Positions 16,402 through 26,694 are shown, counted from the stretch's first letter. The stretch: 64,000 nucleotides of DNA from Aromatoleum tolulyticum (GCF_900156155.1 NZ_FTMD01000004.1:186001-250000); one strand, 5' to 3'. Numbers and translations are program-made. Notes: generated by a model from the sequence alone, not told the origin.

Positions 16402-18303
16402 TTACAGCAGTCCCGTGGAGATCCAGGGCACGGCGGCGACGATCGCGAGACCCGCGAGGAGCGCGAGCACGTAACCCACGATCGGCCGTACCCCCTCCTC
16501 GGGCTTGACCTTGCCGATCGCGCAGGCCGCGTAGTAGCCGACGCCGAACGGCGGCGCGAACAGGCCGACGCCCATCGCGAGCACCACGACCATCGCGTAA
16601 TGCACCTCATGCACGCCCATCTCGCGCGCGATCGGGAACAGCAGCGGCCCGAACAGCACGATCGCCGGGATGCCCTCGAGCACGCTGCCGAGGATGATGA
16701 AGGCGACGATCGACACCGCGAGGAACATCGGCGCGCCACCGGGCAGCGAGGCCATCGCCTGCGCGAGGCTGGTCGAGAAGCCCGACTGCGTCAGCGACCA
16801 GGCCATGCCGGTCGCGGTGCCGATGATCAGCAGGATCGCGCCGGACAGCGCCGCCGTTTCCACCAGCATCGGGAACAGGCGCCCCCACTTCGCCTCGCGA
16901 TGCATCAGCAGGCCGACGATCAGGGCATAGGCGATGCCCAGCGTCGACACTTCCGTCGCCGTCGCGACCCCTTCGACCACCGCCGCGCGGATCACGAACG
17001 GCAGCGCGATCGCCGGCAGCGCGACCACGAAGGCCTTCCCGATTTCGCGGCGGCTCGCCTTTCGCACCTTCGACAGGTCCTCCTTGCGGTAGCGCAGCCA
17101 CACGACGAAGCACAGCGAGACCCCCAGCACCAGCCCCGGCAACAGCCCGCCGGTGAACAGCGCCGCAATCGACACCCCGGTCACCGATCCGATCGTGATC
17201 AGCACCAGGCTCGGCGGGATCGTCTCGGTCTGCGCCCCCGTTGCCGACAGCAGCGCAACGAGGTCGCCGGACTTGGCGCCACGCTCCTTCATCTCGGGAA
17301 ACAGGACCGGCGCGACCGCCGCCATGTCGGCGACCTTCGACCCCGATATGCCCGACACCAGGTACATCGCCCCGAGGAGCACGTAGGACAGCCCGCCGCG
17401 CACATGCCCCAGCAGGCTCGCGAGGAAGGCGACCATCGCGCGCGCCATGCCGGTCATCTCGATCAGCAGGCCGAGGAATACGAACAGCGGCACCGACAGC
17501 AGGATCAGGTGCGACATGCCTTCGTCCATGCGTCCCACCAGCACCATCACCGGCATGTGGGTCGTCAGCGCCAGGAAGCCGAAGGTCGCCAGCCCGAAGG
17601 ACACCGCGATCGGCACCCCGATCAGCACCGTCGCCGCCGTGACGCCGACAAAGAAGATCAGCAGGTTCGCGTTGCCCAGTTCGCGCAGCACCGGCCCCAG
17701 CGCATAGAAGGCGCCGCAGATCACGGCAACGGTCGCCAGCGCGGACGCGACGAGACGCCAGTTGCCCACGCGCAGCAAGCGGATGATCCCCATCACGCAC
17801 ATCAGCGCGAGCCCCACCGGGAGCGCCGCGGCGCGCCACGCGTTGGAGAGTTCCAGCGCAGGCGTCGTGATATAGACCTCTTCGGCCGCGTACTCGTACG
17901 CCGGCCCGAGGATGAACATCAGGAACGCGAGCGCCGCCGCGACCGCGATCGTGTCGAGGAAGGCCTGCATGTGCGGCGCCGCCTTCGCGACCAGCGCGGT
18001 CATGCGCATGTGCTCGCCGCGACGGAACGCCACCACCGCACCCAGGCTCGCGAGCCACAGGAACAGGATCGACGCGGCCTCGTCGGTCCACACGAGCGGC
18101 GAGTGCAGGAAGTAGCGCGAGACCACGCCGGCGAAGAGGATGCAGATCTCGACGACGATGAGGGTCGCGGCCAGAGCCTCGACGGCCGAGGCGAAGACCC
18201 GGTCGGCAGCATGCGCGAATTGCAGCCGGCGGCTCTTCGTGCTGGCGTGTGCAGTCCCGGGCGCGGCCTCGGCCGCGCCCAGCGAATGGGCGATCGTGTT
18301 CAT
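16402..18303 (-). CDS. TRAP transporter fused small and large membrane subunits (DctQM)
   Basis: The 633-residue membrane protein joins a four-helix DctQ domain (residues ~30-165, with FAGVVSRYFLHSPLVWTDE) to a DctM domain (~200-633, with ISGSKVADMAAVAP and the repeated inverted half near SVLEGIPAIVLFGP). Such fusions occur in the SiaQM group. It moves a carboxylate into the cytosol using a sodium gradient and the periplasmic binding protein encoded 15 bases upstream. Start at ATG 18303. It heads the operon with the acyl-CoA dehydrogenase, SDR and kinase, so the imported acid is probably their substrate or precursor. Confidence 0.92.
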   Translation of the reverse strand: MNTIAHSLGAAEAAPGTAHASTKSRRLQFAHAADRVFASAVEALAATLIVVEICILFAGVVSRYFLHSPLVWTDEAASILFLWLASLGAVVAFRRGEHMRMTALVAKAAPHMQAFLDTIAVAAALAFLMFILGPAYEYAAEEVYITTPALELSNAWRAAALPVGLALMCVMGIIRLLRVGNWRLVASALATVAVICGAFYALGPVLRELGNANLLIFFVGVTAATVLIGVPIAVSFGLATFGFLALTTHMPVMVLVGRMDEGMSHLILLSVPLFVFLGLLIEMTGMARAMVAFLASLLGHVRGGLSYVLLGAMYLVSGISGSKVADMAAVAPVLFPEMKERGAKSGDLVALLSATGAQTETIPPSLVLITIGSVTGVSIAALFTGGLLPGLVLGVSLCFVVWLRYRKEDLSKVRKASRREIGKAFVVALPAIALPFVIRAAVVEGVATATEVSTLGIAYALIVGLLMHREAKWGRLFPMLVETAALSGAILLIIGTATGMAWSLTQSGFSTSLAQAMASLPGGAPMFLAVSIVAFIILGSVLEGIPAIVLFGPLLFPIAREMGVHEVHYAMVVVLAMGVGLFAPPFGVGYYAACAIGKVKPEEGVRPIVGYVLALLAGLAIVAAVPWISTGLL

Positions 18304-18318
18304 GACGGCCTCGCGGGA

Positions 18319-19347
18319 TCAGGCGATATCGCCGGCGTATTGCTGCAGCAGGGCCCAGGCCTCGGAGCCGAACTTCTCGCGCCACTGCGAATAGAAACCG
18401 TTCTTGCTCAACACCTGGCGGAAGGCAGCGGTATCCACCTGGTTGAAGGTCAGGCCCTTGGCTTCCAGCGTCTTCTGCAGGTCGATGTTCGCGCGGGCGA
18501 TATCGTCACGCTGTTTGCGCGCGGCGGCGTTGATGTGCTTCGTCATCACCTGCTGCACGTCGGCCGGCAGGGACTTCCACACGCGCGCGTTGGCGATGAA
18601 CCAGAAGCCGTCCCACGCGTGGTTGGTCAGCGAGCAGTACTTCTGCACCTCGAAGAACTTCGCCGAATCGATCAGCGCGAGCGGGTTCTCCTGGCCGTCG
18701 GCAACCTTGGTCTGCAGGGCCTGATAGGCCTCGCTCAGCGGCAGGCTGACCGGCGCCGCATCGATCGCCTTGAACATCGACACCCACAGCGGCACGACCG
18801 GCACGCGGATCTTGAAGTTGCGCAGATCCTCGGGCGTGCGGATCGGACGCGTGCTGCTGGTGATCTGGCGGAAACCGTTGTCCCACACCGTATCGAACGG
18901 CACCAGGTTCACCTTCTCGATCGAACGGCGAATGTGGTTGCCGACCTCGCCGTCCATCGCCGACCAGACCTCCTTGTAGTTGCCGAACGCGAACCCCACG
19001 CCGGTGATGGACGTCGCCGGAATCAGCGTCGACATCACGGTACCCGGGAAGGTCGCCAGCTCCAGCGCGCCGGCACGGATCTGCGACATCATGTCCGAGT
19101 CGCTGCCGAGCTGGTTGTTGGGGAACAGCTGGATCGCCACGCGGCCGTTCGTTTCCGCGGCGATCGCATCGATGGCTTCTTTCAAGCGGACATTGACCGA
19201 GTGGGTCACCGGCAGGTCGGTCCCGAGCTTCAGCTTGAATTCCGCCGGCTTGCCCGCGGCGGCCTGGGCGAAAGCGCTACGACTCACCGCCGTCGCCCCT
19301 GCGAGTGCGGCGACCGTCAGGAATTGTCTGCGGGTGATGTTTGCCAT
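18319..19347 (-). CDS. TRAP transporter periplasmic substrate-binding protein (DctP family)
   Basis: The 342-residue binding protein has a twin-arginine-like signal (ITRRQFLTVAALAGATAV) and cleavage around SAFAQA. Family features include FPNNQLGSDSDMMSQIRAG and the conserved arginine in NFKIRVP, which in DctP proteins forms a salt bridge with the substrate carboxylate. The ATG at 19347 follows GGAGGAGACACC. It is the first gene of the operon running to 12.2 kb and is driven by a promoter with a -35 box TTGACA and an operator in the spacer. The ligand is an organic acid that cannot be named from sequence. Confidence 0.92.
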   Translation of the reverse strand: MANITRRQFLTVAALAGATAVSRSAFAQAAAGKPAEFKLKLGTDLPVTHSVNVRLKEAIDAIAAETNGRVAIQLFPNNQLGSDSDMMSQIRAGALELATFPGTVMSTLIPATSITGVGFAFGNYKEVWSAMDGEVGNHIRRSIEKVNLVPFDTVWDNGFRQITSSTRPIRTPEDLRNFKIRVPVVPLWVSMFKAIDAAPVSLPLSEAYQALQTKVADGQENPLALIDSAKFFEVQKYCSLTNHAWDGFWFIANARVWKSLPADVQQVMTKHINAAARKQRDDIARANIDLQKTLEAKGLTFNQVDTAAFRQVLSKNGFYSQWREKFGSEAWALLQQYAGDIA

Positions 19348-19829
19348 GGTGTCTCCTCCATTTGGGTATCGGTGCCCGGCCGGTGCTCCTTGCCGGCTCG
19401 AGTCGCAATCGGTTTGCGCAGGCGCTCCCTTCTGCGCTCGTCACATTGAATTCGGAATTCGCTCACGCACGACTTAGTGTATTCTGAATTCAAACAATGT
19501 CAACAAACCGAAGGAGCGCCCAAGGCACGGGCATGCCGTGCGCGCGGGCGCCCTGCAGGCGAGGACACGATCCGATCGCCGTACCCTGCTCGAAGTGACA
19601 AGAACGCACAAATCCCTGCGCAGATGTCGTTTGCACCCGATCGCCGCGTTGCATAGCATCAAGCTCGGGCCAATCCTCGACGCAACGCACGGCAGGAGGA
19701 ACGGCCGCAAGGCCCGAGCGCCGGCACGCGACCGAAGCATGCCGCGCTGTTAATGCTGCAGTTCACGTTTTTCACAAGACACCACCCGGCCGCAACATGG
19801 GCCGGGGGCTTTCCGCAGGTCGAGACCCC
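19348..19829. other. 482-base intergenic region between dctP and the CoA-transferase gene
   Basis: The dctP-proximal part (19448-19503) holds the dctP promoter and its two operators. The remaining ~325 bases up to the CoA-transferase contain short open frames on both strands, but none has a ribosome site or protein-like composition. I see no RNA gene or clear promoter for the CoA-transferase there. Confidence 0.6.
19448..19503 (-). promoter_or_regulatory. dctP operon promoter with spacer operator
   Basis: On the minus strand TTGACA (19498-19503) and TACACT (19476-19481) are 16 bases apart. The spacer contains TTTGAATTCAGAA, the same core as the operators at 6.7 and 9.55 kb. A second site GAATTCGGAATTC (19448-19460) lies just downstream of the expected start point, as at the ligase promoter. 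The consensus -35 box makes this the best promoter in the island. Confidence 0.7.
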
Positions 19830-21053
19830 ATGGCAAGCGCACTTTCGCATATCCGCGTACTGGACCTTTCGCGCATCCTGGCAGGCCCGTGGTGCAGCCA
19901 GATGCTCGCCGACCTGGGCGCCGACGTGATCAAGGTCGAGCGCCCCGGCACCGGCGACGACACCCGCGGCTGGGGCCCGCCGTGGCTGAAGGACGAGCAC
20001 GGCGCCGACACGGACGTCGCTGCGTACTACCTGTGCGCCAACCGCAACAAGCGTTCGGTCACGATCGACATCACCCGCGCCGAGGGCCAGGAACTCGTGA
20101 AGCGCCTCGCGGCAGGGGCTGACGTCGTGCTGGAGAACTTCAAGGTCGGCGGCCTCGAACAGTACGGGCTCGATTACGCATCGCTCAAGGCGGTCAATCC
20201 CCGCCTCGTGTATTGCTCCGTGACCGGCTTCGGCCAGGATGGCCCGTACGCCTCGCGCGCCGGCTACGACTTCCTGATCCAGGGCCTGGGCGGCCTGATG
20301 AGCATCACCGGCCGCCCCGACGGCGAGGAAGGCGGCGGGCCGATGAAGGCCGGGGTGGCGCTGACCGACATCCTAACCGGGCTGTACGCCGCGAACGCGA
20401 TCCTCGCCGCCTTGGCGTGGCGCGAGCGCAGCGGCGAAGGCCAGTACATCGACCTCGCCCTGCTCGACGTGCAGGTCGCCTGCCTCGCCAACCAGGCGGC
20501 CAACTATCTCGCCACCGGCCGCTCGCCCTCAAGGCTGGGCAATGCGCATCCCAACATCGTGCCGTACCAGGACTTTCCCACCGCCGACGGCTACATGATC
20601 CTGGCGATCGGCAACGACGGGCAGTTCGCGCGCTTCTGCGCCGAAGCGGGCCGCCCGGAACTGGCCGGCGACCCGCGTTTTGCGACCAACGCGGAACGGG
20701 TCAGGCACCGCGCCACGCTGATCCCGCTGCTGAAGCAGCTCACGGTGCTGCGCAGCACGGCGGAGTGGATCGCGGCGCTGGAATCCCTGGCCGTGCCCTG
20801 CGGCCCGATCAATACGCTGGCCGACGTCTTCGCCGATCCGCAGGTGCTTGCTCGCGGCCTGCAGGTGACGGTTCCGCACCCGCTCGCCGGCACGGTGCCG
20901 CTGGTGGCGAACCCGATGAAACTGTCGGCGACGCCGCCCGATTACCGCCTTCCGCCGCCGGCGCTCGGCGAGCATACGGACGAGATCCTGAGCGCAGCGC
21001 TCGGCCTGACCGACGGGGAGATCGCGCGCCTGCGCGCCGACGGGGTGCTGTGA
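19830..21053 (+). CDS. Class III (CaiB/BaiF) CoA-transferase
   Basis: The 407-residue enzyme should move CoA between carboxylates. Motifs: RVLDLSRILAGPWCSQMLADLGADVIKVE at the N-terminus, NKRSVTIDI, and Asp147 in SRAGYDF, the residue that forms the acyl-enzyme in formyl-CoA transferase. I chose the ATG at 19830 since family members begin SxxRVLDLSR soon after the start; an ATG at 19797 adds 11 residues. It stands alone on the plus strand, convergent with the aminotransferase gene. It could activate the acid taken up by the TRAP system or recycle CoA within the island. Formyl-CoA:oxalate activity is possible but the accompanying ThDP enzyme does not look like oxalyl-CoA decarboxylase. Confidence 0.87.
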   Translation: MASALSHIRVLDLSRILAGPWCSQMLADLGADVIKVERPGTGDDTRGWGPPWLKDEHGADTDVAAYYLCANRNKRSVTIDITRAEGQELVKRLAAGADVVLENFKVGGLEQYGLDYASLKAVNPRLVYCSVTGFGQDGPYASRAGYDFLIQGLGGLMSITGRPDGEEGGGPMKAGVALTDILTGLYAANAILAALAWRERSGEGQYIDLALLDVQVACLANQAANYLATGRSPSRLGNAHPNIVPYQDFPTADGYMILAIGNDGQFARFCAEAGRPELAGDPRFATNAERVRHRATLIPLLKQLTVLRSTAEWIAALESLAVPCGPINTLADVFADPQVLARGLQVTVPHPLAGTVPLVANPMKLSATPPDYRLPPPALGEHTDEILSAALGLTDGEIARLRADGVL

Positions 21054-21110
21054 ACGCCCGCACAAGGGGCGTCCCGCGGCGATGGGGCCGGCAGAGACTG
21101 CCCGGCCACC

Positions 21111-21132
21111 CTCCCCCGGCGGACCGGGGGAG
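21111..21132. terminator. Hairpin between convergent CoA-transferase and aminotransferase genes
   Basis: CTCCCCCGG (21111-21119) pairs perfectly with CCGGGGGAG (21124-21132), loop of four. There is no T-run, so termination is uncertain; its place between two convergent stops favours a bidirectional 3'-end function. Confidence 0.5.
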
Positions 21133-21145
21133 AGGCGGCGCGACC

Positions 21146-22342
21146 TCAGTCCTTGAGGACCGCAGCCATCGCTTCGGCGACGTACTCGACGTTGCGGGTG
21201 TTGAGGCCGGCGACGCACATGCGGCCGGAGCGCACGAGATACACGGCGAATTCCTCGCGCAGACGGTCGACCTGCGCGGGGCTCAGGCCGGTGTAGCTGA
21301 ACATGCCGCGCTGCTTGATGAAGTAGCTGAAGTCGCGCCCGGGCACGCGCGCGCTGATCACTTCGTGGAGCTTGCGGCGCATCGCACGGATGCGGTCGCG
21401 CATCGCGTCGACCTCGCCGGTCCATTCGCCGTACAGCGCCGGGTCGTCCATCACCATCGCGGTGACGCGTCCGCCGTGGAACGGGGGGCTGGAGTAGTTG
21501 CGGCGCACGGTGAATTTCATCTGCCCGAGCACGCGCGAAGCTTCCTCGGCGTCCTTGCACACGATGGAGAGGCCGCCGCAGCGCTCGCCGTAGAACGAGA
21601 GGTTCTTCGAGAAGGAGTTGCTGACGAGGAAGCTCACGCCCGCATCCGCGAGCGCGCGGATGGCGAAGGCGTCATCGTCCAAGCTGTCGCCGAAGCCCTG
21701 GTAGGCGATGTCGAGGAAGGGGATGAGATTGCGCTCCTTCGCGACGGCGATGACTTCGCGCCACTGCTCCTGCGACAGGTCGACGCCGGTCGGATTGTGG
21801 CAGCATGGGTGCAGCAGCACGATCGCGCGCGCCGGCAGGGTCTTCAGCGTCGCGAGCATGTCGGCGAAGCGCACGCCGCCGGTGGCCGCGTCGTAATAGG
21901 GGTAGTCATGCACGGCAATGCCGGCGCCCTCGAAGATCGAACGGTGGTTGTCCCAGGTCGGGTCGCTGACCCACACCTCGCTGGCGGGGAAATAGCGCTT
22001 CAGCAGGTCGGCGCCGACCTTGAGCGCACCCGAACCGCCGATGGTCTGGATCGTGGCGATACGCCCGGCCTTGAGCGCGGCGTGTTCCGGGCCGAACAGC
22101 AGGCGCTGCACGGCGGCGCGATAGTCGGCCGCGCCTTCCATCGGCAGGTAGGAGCGCGGCAGCGGGGTCGCGGCGAGCGCAACCTCGGCCTTGCGCACGG
22201 AGCCGAGCAGCGGGATGCGGCCTTCCTCGTCGTAGTACAGGCCGATGCCGAGATTGACCTTCTGCGCGCGCGTATCCTGCATGAAGGTTTCGACGAGGGT
22301 GAGGATGGGGTCGCCGGGATAGGCGTCGATGTGTTCGAACAT
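21146..22342 (-). CDS. tyrB: Aromatic/aspartate aminotransferase (TyrB-like)
   Basis: The 398-residue PLP enzyme of fold type I, class I, transfers an amino group between aromatic amino acids or aspartate and 2-oxoglutarate. Visible residues: HPCCHNPTG (~178-186), DIAYQGFG with the PLP-binding Asp211 and Tyr214, and the Schiff-base Lys246 in [14 protein letters not shown], followed by the phosphate-binding arginine. The C-terminal [11 protein letters not shown] matches the TyrB/AspC group, which carries the substrate-binding arginine a few residues upstream. Start at ATG 22342. It is a housekeeping gene that borders the catabolic island, with no operon partner. Confidence 0.9.
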   Translation of the reverse strand: MFEHIDAYPGDPILTLVETFMQDTRAQKVNLGIGLYYDEEGRIPLLGSVRKAEVALAATPLPRSYLPMEGAADYRAAVQRLLFGPEHAALKAGRIATIQTIGGSGALKVGADLLKRYFPASEVWVSDPTWDNHRSIFEGAGIAVHDYPYYDAATGGVRFADMLATLKTLPARAIVLLHPCCHNPTGVDLSQEQWREVIAVAKERNLIPFLDIAYQGFGDSLDDDAFAIRALADAGVSFLVSNSFSKNLSFYGERCGGLSIVCKDAEEASRVLGQMKFTVRRNYSSPPFHGGRVTAMVMDDPALYGEWTGEVDAMRDRIRAMRRKLHEVISARVPGRDFSYFIKQRGMFSYTGLSPAQVDRLREEFAVYLVRSGRMCVAGLNTRNVEYVAEAMAAVLKD

Positions 22343-22630
22343 GGGCAAACGGCTCCGCGATGATCGGTCGGGTTGAACGGTCGCCGGCGGCGGCGCCGAA
22401 GTGACACGGCGCGCGCAGGCGGCAAGTACGGGAGTGTATCCGATCGGGTCCGCGCGTCGCCCATCGGACCGGTCGGGCACCAGTCGGGGCGCGCAGGATC
22501 ATATGGGCACCGCCGATCACCCGCGCCTCGGGGGGCCGCCGAGCCGGTCGCAGCCATCCCTACGACATGGAAATGGTAACTTTGTGTGACAATAGCGCGA
22601 CTACGTCTTAGGTTATAGCTACACGAACGG

Positions 22631-24103
22631 ATGCAAGCTGCGATGCCTTCAAGAAGATTCCTTGTTCCGCTGCTCGCGGCCGCCCTGTGCGCCGCCGGAG
22701 CGCTCGTCGCCCCCGATGCACGGGCCGGCGAGCAGGCCTACAAGGCGGTGGCCGCGGCGCGCAAGCTGATCGCCTCGGGCCAGGTCCCAGCGGGCTCCCG
22801 ACTCACCCTCGGATTCAAGCAGGGCAACGTCAATGCCTTCCTCGGCACCGATCTGGCGCTGCAGAAGGAATGGGAAAACCTGACCGGCATCGTGCTCGAC
22901 GTCCATATCGTGCCGCAGCAGCCGATCAGGGAGACGCTGCGCGGCACGCCCGACATCGACATCGCCGTGGCACGCAACCACGAGTATCCGGATCTGCTGG
23001 CGGACGGGCTGATCACCGATATCGGGCCGTTCATGGCCGAATACGGCTATCGCTTCGACGACAACGACAGCGACGGGTACATCCGTCCGGAACTGCAGTC
23101 GAAGGTGGGCGAGCGCACCGTCGCCATTCCGGCCGACGGCGACGTGGTGCTGCTGTACCTGCGCCGCGACCTGATGGAAAACGCGCAGGAGCAGGCGGCG
23201 TTCCGCAAGACCTACGGGCGTGCGCTCGCGGCGCCGAAGACCTGGGCGGAGTACGAGGACCTGGTGCGCTTCTTCCACCGTCCGGCGCAGGGCCTTTACG
23301 GAGCGGCCGAGGAGCGCGACGAGGAAGGCGCCTGGATGTTCTGGATGCCACGCTTCCTGTCGTCCGCCGCGCCGCACGCGGAGCTGTTCGACGAGCAGAT
23401 GCGGCCGCGCCTCGACATGCCCGGCGCCATCGCCGCAACCGAAAACTACATTGCGCTGGTGAAGTACTCGCCGCCGGGAATCACCGACGCCGGCCGGAAC
23501 TACAACTTCACCCTGCCGCTTTTTGCCCAGGGCAAGGCCTTCGCGACGATGAACACCATCGCCGCCGCGCGCATGTTCAACACCGAAGGCTCTGCGGTGC
23601 GCGGCAAATTCGCCGCCGTCCCCTTGCCGGGCGGCCGCGTGGACAACCGCACCGTGCGCCACAACACGCTGATCTACGGCAACAACCTCGTGATTCCGAA
23701 GTCGGCACGCAATGCGCGCCTCGCCTTCCTGTACGCGATGTGGCTGACCGACCCCGACGTATCGACGCGCTCGATCGGCGTGGCGGGCGGATTTGCCGAC
23801 CCGTATCGCTGGAACCACCTGCGCGACGCACGCATCCGCAAGATCTACACGCCGGAAGCGCTCGAGACCTTCAGCGGGGAATGGGCCGTGACGCAGCCGG
23901 CCGGCACCGGACTGCGCGGCGACGCGCAGTATCTCGCCGCGCTCGACCGCAACCTGACTGCCGCCGCCCGCGGCGAGATCGGGGCGCAGGAAGCGATGAA
24001 CCGCACGAGCAGCGAGTGGGAACAGATCACGGACAAGCTCGGCCGGGCCGAGCAGATCCGGCAGTGGGCGGAGTTCCGCCGCCAGTTCGGTAACCGCAAA
24101 TGA
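22631..24103 (+). CDS. Periplasmic solute-binding protein coupled to a GGDEF-EAL protein
   Basis: The 490-residue family-1 ABC-type solute-binding protein has a signal peptide ending near ARAGEQ (residue ~32). No ABC permease or ATPase genes are adjacent. Instead its TGA overlaps the ATG of a membrane GGDEF-EAL protein (ATGA, 4 bases), so the two are made together. The most likely role is a periplasmic ligand sensor that docks on the sensor domain of that protein and alters cyclic-di-GMP. An aspartate-rich loop DDNDSDGYI (143-151) resembles a calcium-binding EF-hand start, but the final acidic ligand is one residue out of register. The ligand is unknown. Confidence 0.82.
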   Translation: MQAAMPSRRFLVPLLAAALCAAGALVAPDARAGEQAYKAVAAARKLIASGQVPAGSRLTLGFKQGNVNAFLGTDLALQKEWENLTGIVLDVHIVPQQPIRETLRGTPDIDIAVARNHEYPDLLADGLITDIGPFMAEYGYRFDDNDSDGYIRPELQSKVGERTVAIPADGDVVLLYLRRDLMENAQEQAAFRKTYGRALAAPKTWAEYEDLVRFFHRPAQGLYGAAEERDEEGAWMFWMPRFLSSAAPHAELFDEQMRPRLDMPGAIAATENYIALVKYSPPGITDAGRNYNFTLPLFAQGKAFATMNTIAAARMFNTEGSAVRGKFAAVPLPGGRVDNRTVRHNTLIYGNNLVIPKSARNARLAFLYAMWLTDPDVSTRSIGVAGGFADPYRWNHLRDARIRKIYTPEALETFSGEWAVTQPAGTGLRGDAQYLAALDRNLTAAARGEIGAQEAMNRTSSEWEQITDKLGRAEQIRQWAEFRRQFGNRK

Positions 24104-26694
24104 ACCTGCCGCACGCCCCCTCCCCGGCTGTCGCCGCGCCGGCCCGGCGGAGCCCCTTCCGCCAGTCGCTGCTGGTGCGGCTGTCCATAATGTTCGCGCT
24201 CGGGGGGCTGCTCGTCGCGGCAATCCTGGTGATCGGCAACCGCGTGCTCGACGATGCGAAGCAGCGGCTCGAGAATACCGTCATCCGCCAGGTGCAGCCG
24301 CTCGCCGCAACCCATCGCCTGCAGACGCGCAGCAACGAGCTGCGCACGCTGGAGCTCGAACTGCCCACGGTGCGCGACGTGTTCGCGCTCCCGCAATACG
24401 CCGAGCGCATGCAGGTCGAGATCGAGGCGATGACCGCGGAGCTGGCGCCTTTCCTCGTCGCGCTCGCGTCCACGCGCCCGGACGACGCGCGGCGGCTGGA
24501 AAAACACTGGGCCAACTACCGCGGCGACCTGCAGGAAGTCATCCAGCTCGCGGGAAAGATGGATCTCGCAGCGGCGGAAGCGATCACCAGCACGCGCACG
24601 CGCACCGCGCACGCGGCGATATCGTCGATCCTGCGCGAACTGGTCAGCGCGACCGAGCAGGCCGCAACCGAAGCCTACCGGCAGGCGCGCGAAGAGCAGC
24701 AGCGGCAGCAGCGCTTCTTCCTCATGCTGTCGCTGGGCGGCTTCCTGTTCCTCGCTGCGGGGCTGGTCGTTTTCGCGCGCTCGCTCTCGCGCCGGCTGCG
24801 CACGGTGCGCGATGCCGCGACCCGGCTTGCCGCGGGCGAGGAGCGCGAGCCGATCGCCATCTCCGGCGACGACGAGATCAGCGACCTGGGCCAGGCGTTC
24901 AACGCGATGCAGGAGATCGTCGTCTCGCGCGAACACAGCCTGCGCGCCGCCCAGGAGGAGCTCGAGGATCGCGTCGCGCAGCGCACGCAGGCGCTGGCGA
25001 CGGCCAACGCGCGGCTGTGGATGCTGTCGCAGGCCGTCGAACAGAACCCCATCGGGGTGCTGATCGCGAGCGCGGACCGGCGCGTGGAATATGCGAATGC
25101 CGCCTACGTGCGCGTCACCGGCCGTCCGGCCGACACCCAGCTTGCGAGTTCGCTGCCGGAGGCGGCCGATCCCGAACGCAGCCGGGAAGTCGACGCGGAA
25201 TTCCGCGCGGCCCTGCTGGCCTGCGAGGACTGGGACGGCGAACGCCGCAGCTGTCGCCCCGACGGCAGCGAATACTGGGAGCACCTGCGCCTGGTCGCGA
25301 TGCGCACCGAGCAGGGGCGGCCCGAGCACCTCCTGCTGATGCGCGAGGACATCACCGAGCGGCGCACCCAGGAGGAGAAGGTCGCCTATCAGGCGTATTA
25401 CGACAGCCTCACGGCACTGCCGAACCGCACGCTGGCGCTCGACCGCCTGCAGCAGGCCACCGGGCGCGCGGCGCGCGAAGGCACGATGTGCGCCGTGATG
25501 TTCATCGACCTCGACAACTTCAAGCAGATCAACGACACGATCGGCCACGTCGCCGGCGACGAGCTGCTGTGCCAGGCGTCCGTGCGGCTGCGCTCGGTGA
25601 TCCGTGCGGAGGATACCGTCGCGCGCCTGGGCGGCGACGAATTCCTCATCATCCTCGGTGTCGCGCAGGCGAGCGATGCCGACGCGGTCGCCACCAAGAT
25701 CATCCAGGCCTTCACGCCCCCCTTCCAGATCGAGGGGCGCGAGTTCACGGCCTCGCCCAGCATCGGCGTATCGCTCTTCCCCGATGATGGCAACGCCCCG
25801 TCCGTGCTGCTGCGCAATGCCGACCTGGCGATGTACGAAGCGAAGGATGCGGGCCGCAACACCTTCCGCTTCTTCAACCAGAAGATCCACGACGACTCCG
25901 TCGCGCGCATGGAGATCGAGCGCGAGCTGCGCGGTGCGCTGGATCGCGGGGAACTGCAGGTGCATTTCCAGCCGCTGGTCGCGGCGCGCGACGGCCGGCT
26001 GGTCGGCGCCGAGGCGCTGCTGCGCTGGACGCACCCGGTACTCGGGCGTGTGCCGCCGGACCGTTTCATCCCCATCGCCGAACAGAGCGGGCTGATCGTG
26101 AGCATCGGCAGCTGGGTGCTGGATCAGGCCTGTGGCCATGCGGCATGCTGGCGCGAGGCCTGCGGCGGCGACTTCGTGATCGCGGTGAACGTGTCGCCGC
26201 GCCAGTTCGCCACGCCCGGCCTCGTCGACACCATCCGGGCCTGCGTCGAGCGCCATGCGATTCCGCGCAACCAGCTCGAGATCGAGGTCACCGAAGGACT
26301 GTTGATCCGCAATCCGGGCGAAGTGCGCGAGGCGATGCTGGCACTCGAGGCGATCGGCGTCACGGTCGCCCTCGACGACTTCGGCACCGGCTACTCGTCG
26401 CTGAGCTACCTGCGCGCCTTCCCCTTCCACACGATCAAGATCGACCGCAGCTTCATCCGCGACCTCTCCGACGACGCCGAGGACTGCGCCCTGGTCGTCG
26501 CGGCCATCCGCATGGCCCGCGCGCTGGGCCTGCGCGTGGTCGCCGAGGGGGTCGAAACCGAGGTACAGTCGCGCTTCCTCGCCCATCAGGAATCGGACGT
26601 CCTGCAGGGATATCTTTTCGGGCCGCCGATTCCGCCTGAAGATTTTGTCGCCGATTGGGTGCACAATCCTAGTCGTCGGGCATTCTCATCATGA
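24100..26694 (+). CDS. Membrane-bound GGDEF-EAL cyclic-di-GMP enzyme with HAMP and PAS
   Basis: The 864-residue protein has membrane helices near 26-46 and 206-226 enclosing a periplasmic helical sensor. A HAMP linker, a coiled segment and a PAS domain (~310-420, with NPIGVLIASADRRVEYAN) follow. The GGDEF motif is intact at 511-515 (RLGGDEF) and the EAL motif at 638-640 (GAEALLRW). Downstream EAL-domain residues are also present: NVSPRQF, EVTEG, DDFGTGYSS, KIDRSF and EGVET. Both synthesis and breakdown of cyclic-di-GMP are therefore possible. It is translationally coupled to the upstream solute-binding protein, and the HD-GYP gene follows after six bases. The periplasmic binding protein is the probable input. 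Confidence 0.93.
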   Translation: MNLPHAPSPAVAAPARRSPFRQSLLVRLSIMFALGGLLVAAILVIGNRVLDDAKQRLENTVIRQVQPLAATHRLQTRSNELRTLELELPTVRDVFALPQYAERMQVEIEAMTAELAPFLVALASTRPDDARRLEKHWANYRGDLQEVIQLAGKMDLAAAEAITSTRTRTAHAAISSILRELVSATEQAATEAYRQAREEQQRQQRFFLMLSLGGFLFLAAGLVVFARSLSRRLRTVRDAATRLAAGEEREPIAISGDDEISDLGQAFNAMQEIVVSREHSLRAAQEELEDRVAQRTQALATANARLWMLSQAVEQNPIGVLIASADRRVEYANAAYVRVTGRPADTQLASSLPEAADPERSREVDAEFRAALLACEDWDGERRSCRPDGSEYWEHLRLVAMRTEQGRPEHLLLMREDITERRTQEEKVAYQAYYDSLTALPNRTLALDRLQQATGRAAREGTMCAVMFIDLDNFKQINDTIGHVAGDELLCQASVRLRSVIRAEDTVARLGGDEFLIILGVAQASDADAVATKIIQAFTPPFQIEGREFTASPSIGVSLFPDDGNAPSVLLRNADLAMYEAKDAGRNTFRFFNQKIHDDSVARMEIERELRGALDRGELQVHFQPLVAARDGRLVGAEALLRWTHPVLGRVPPDRFIPIAEQSGLIVSIGSWVLDQACGHAACWREACGGDFVIAVNVSPRQFATPGLVDTIRACVERHAIPRNQLEIEVTEGLLIRNPGEVREAMLALEAIGVTVALDDFGTGYSSLSYLRAFPFHTIKIDRSFIRDLSDDAEDCALVVAAIRMARALGLRVVAEGVETEVQSRFLAHQESDVLQGYLFGPPIPPEDFVADWVHNPSRRAFSS

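Noticed and set aside
16600-19449. Plus-strand open frame of ~950 codons opposite the TRAP transporter genes
   Set aside because: Composition is dominated by Arg, His, Gln and Asp as expected from the complement of hydrophobic codons; the minus strand encodes clear DctQM and DctP.
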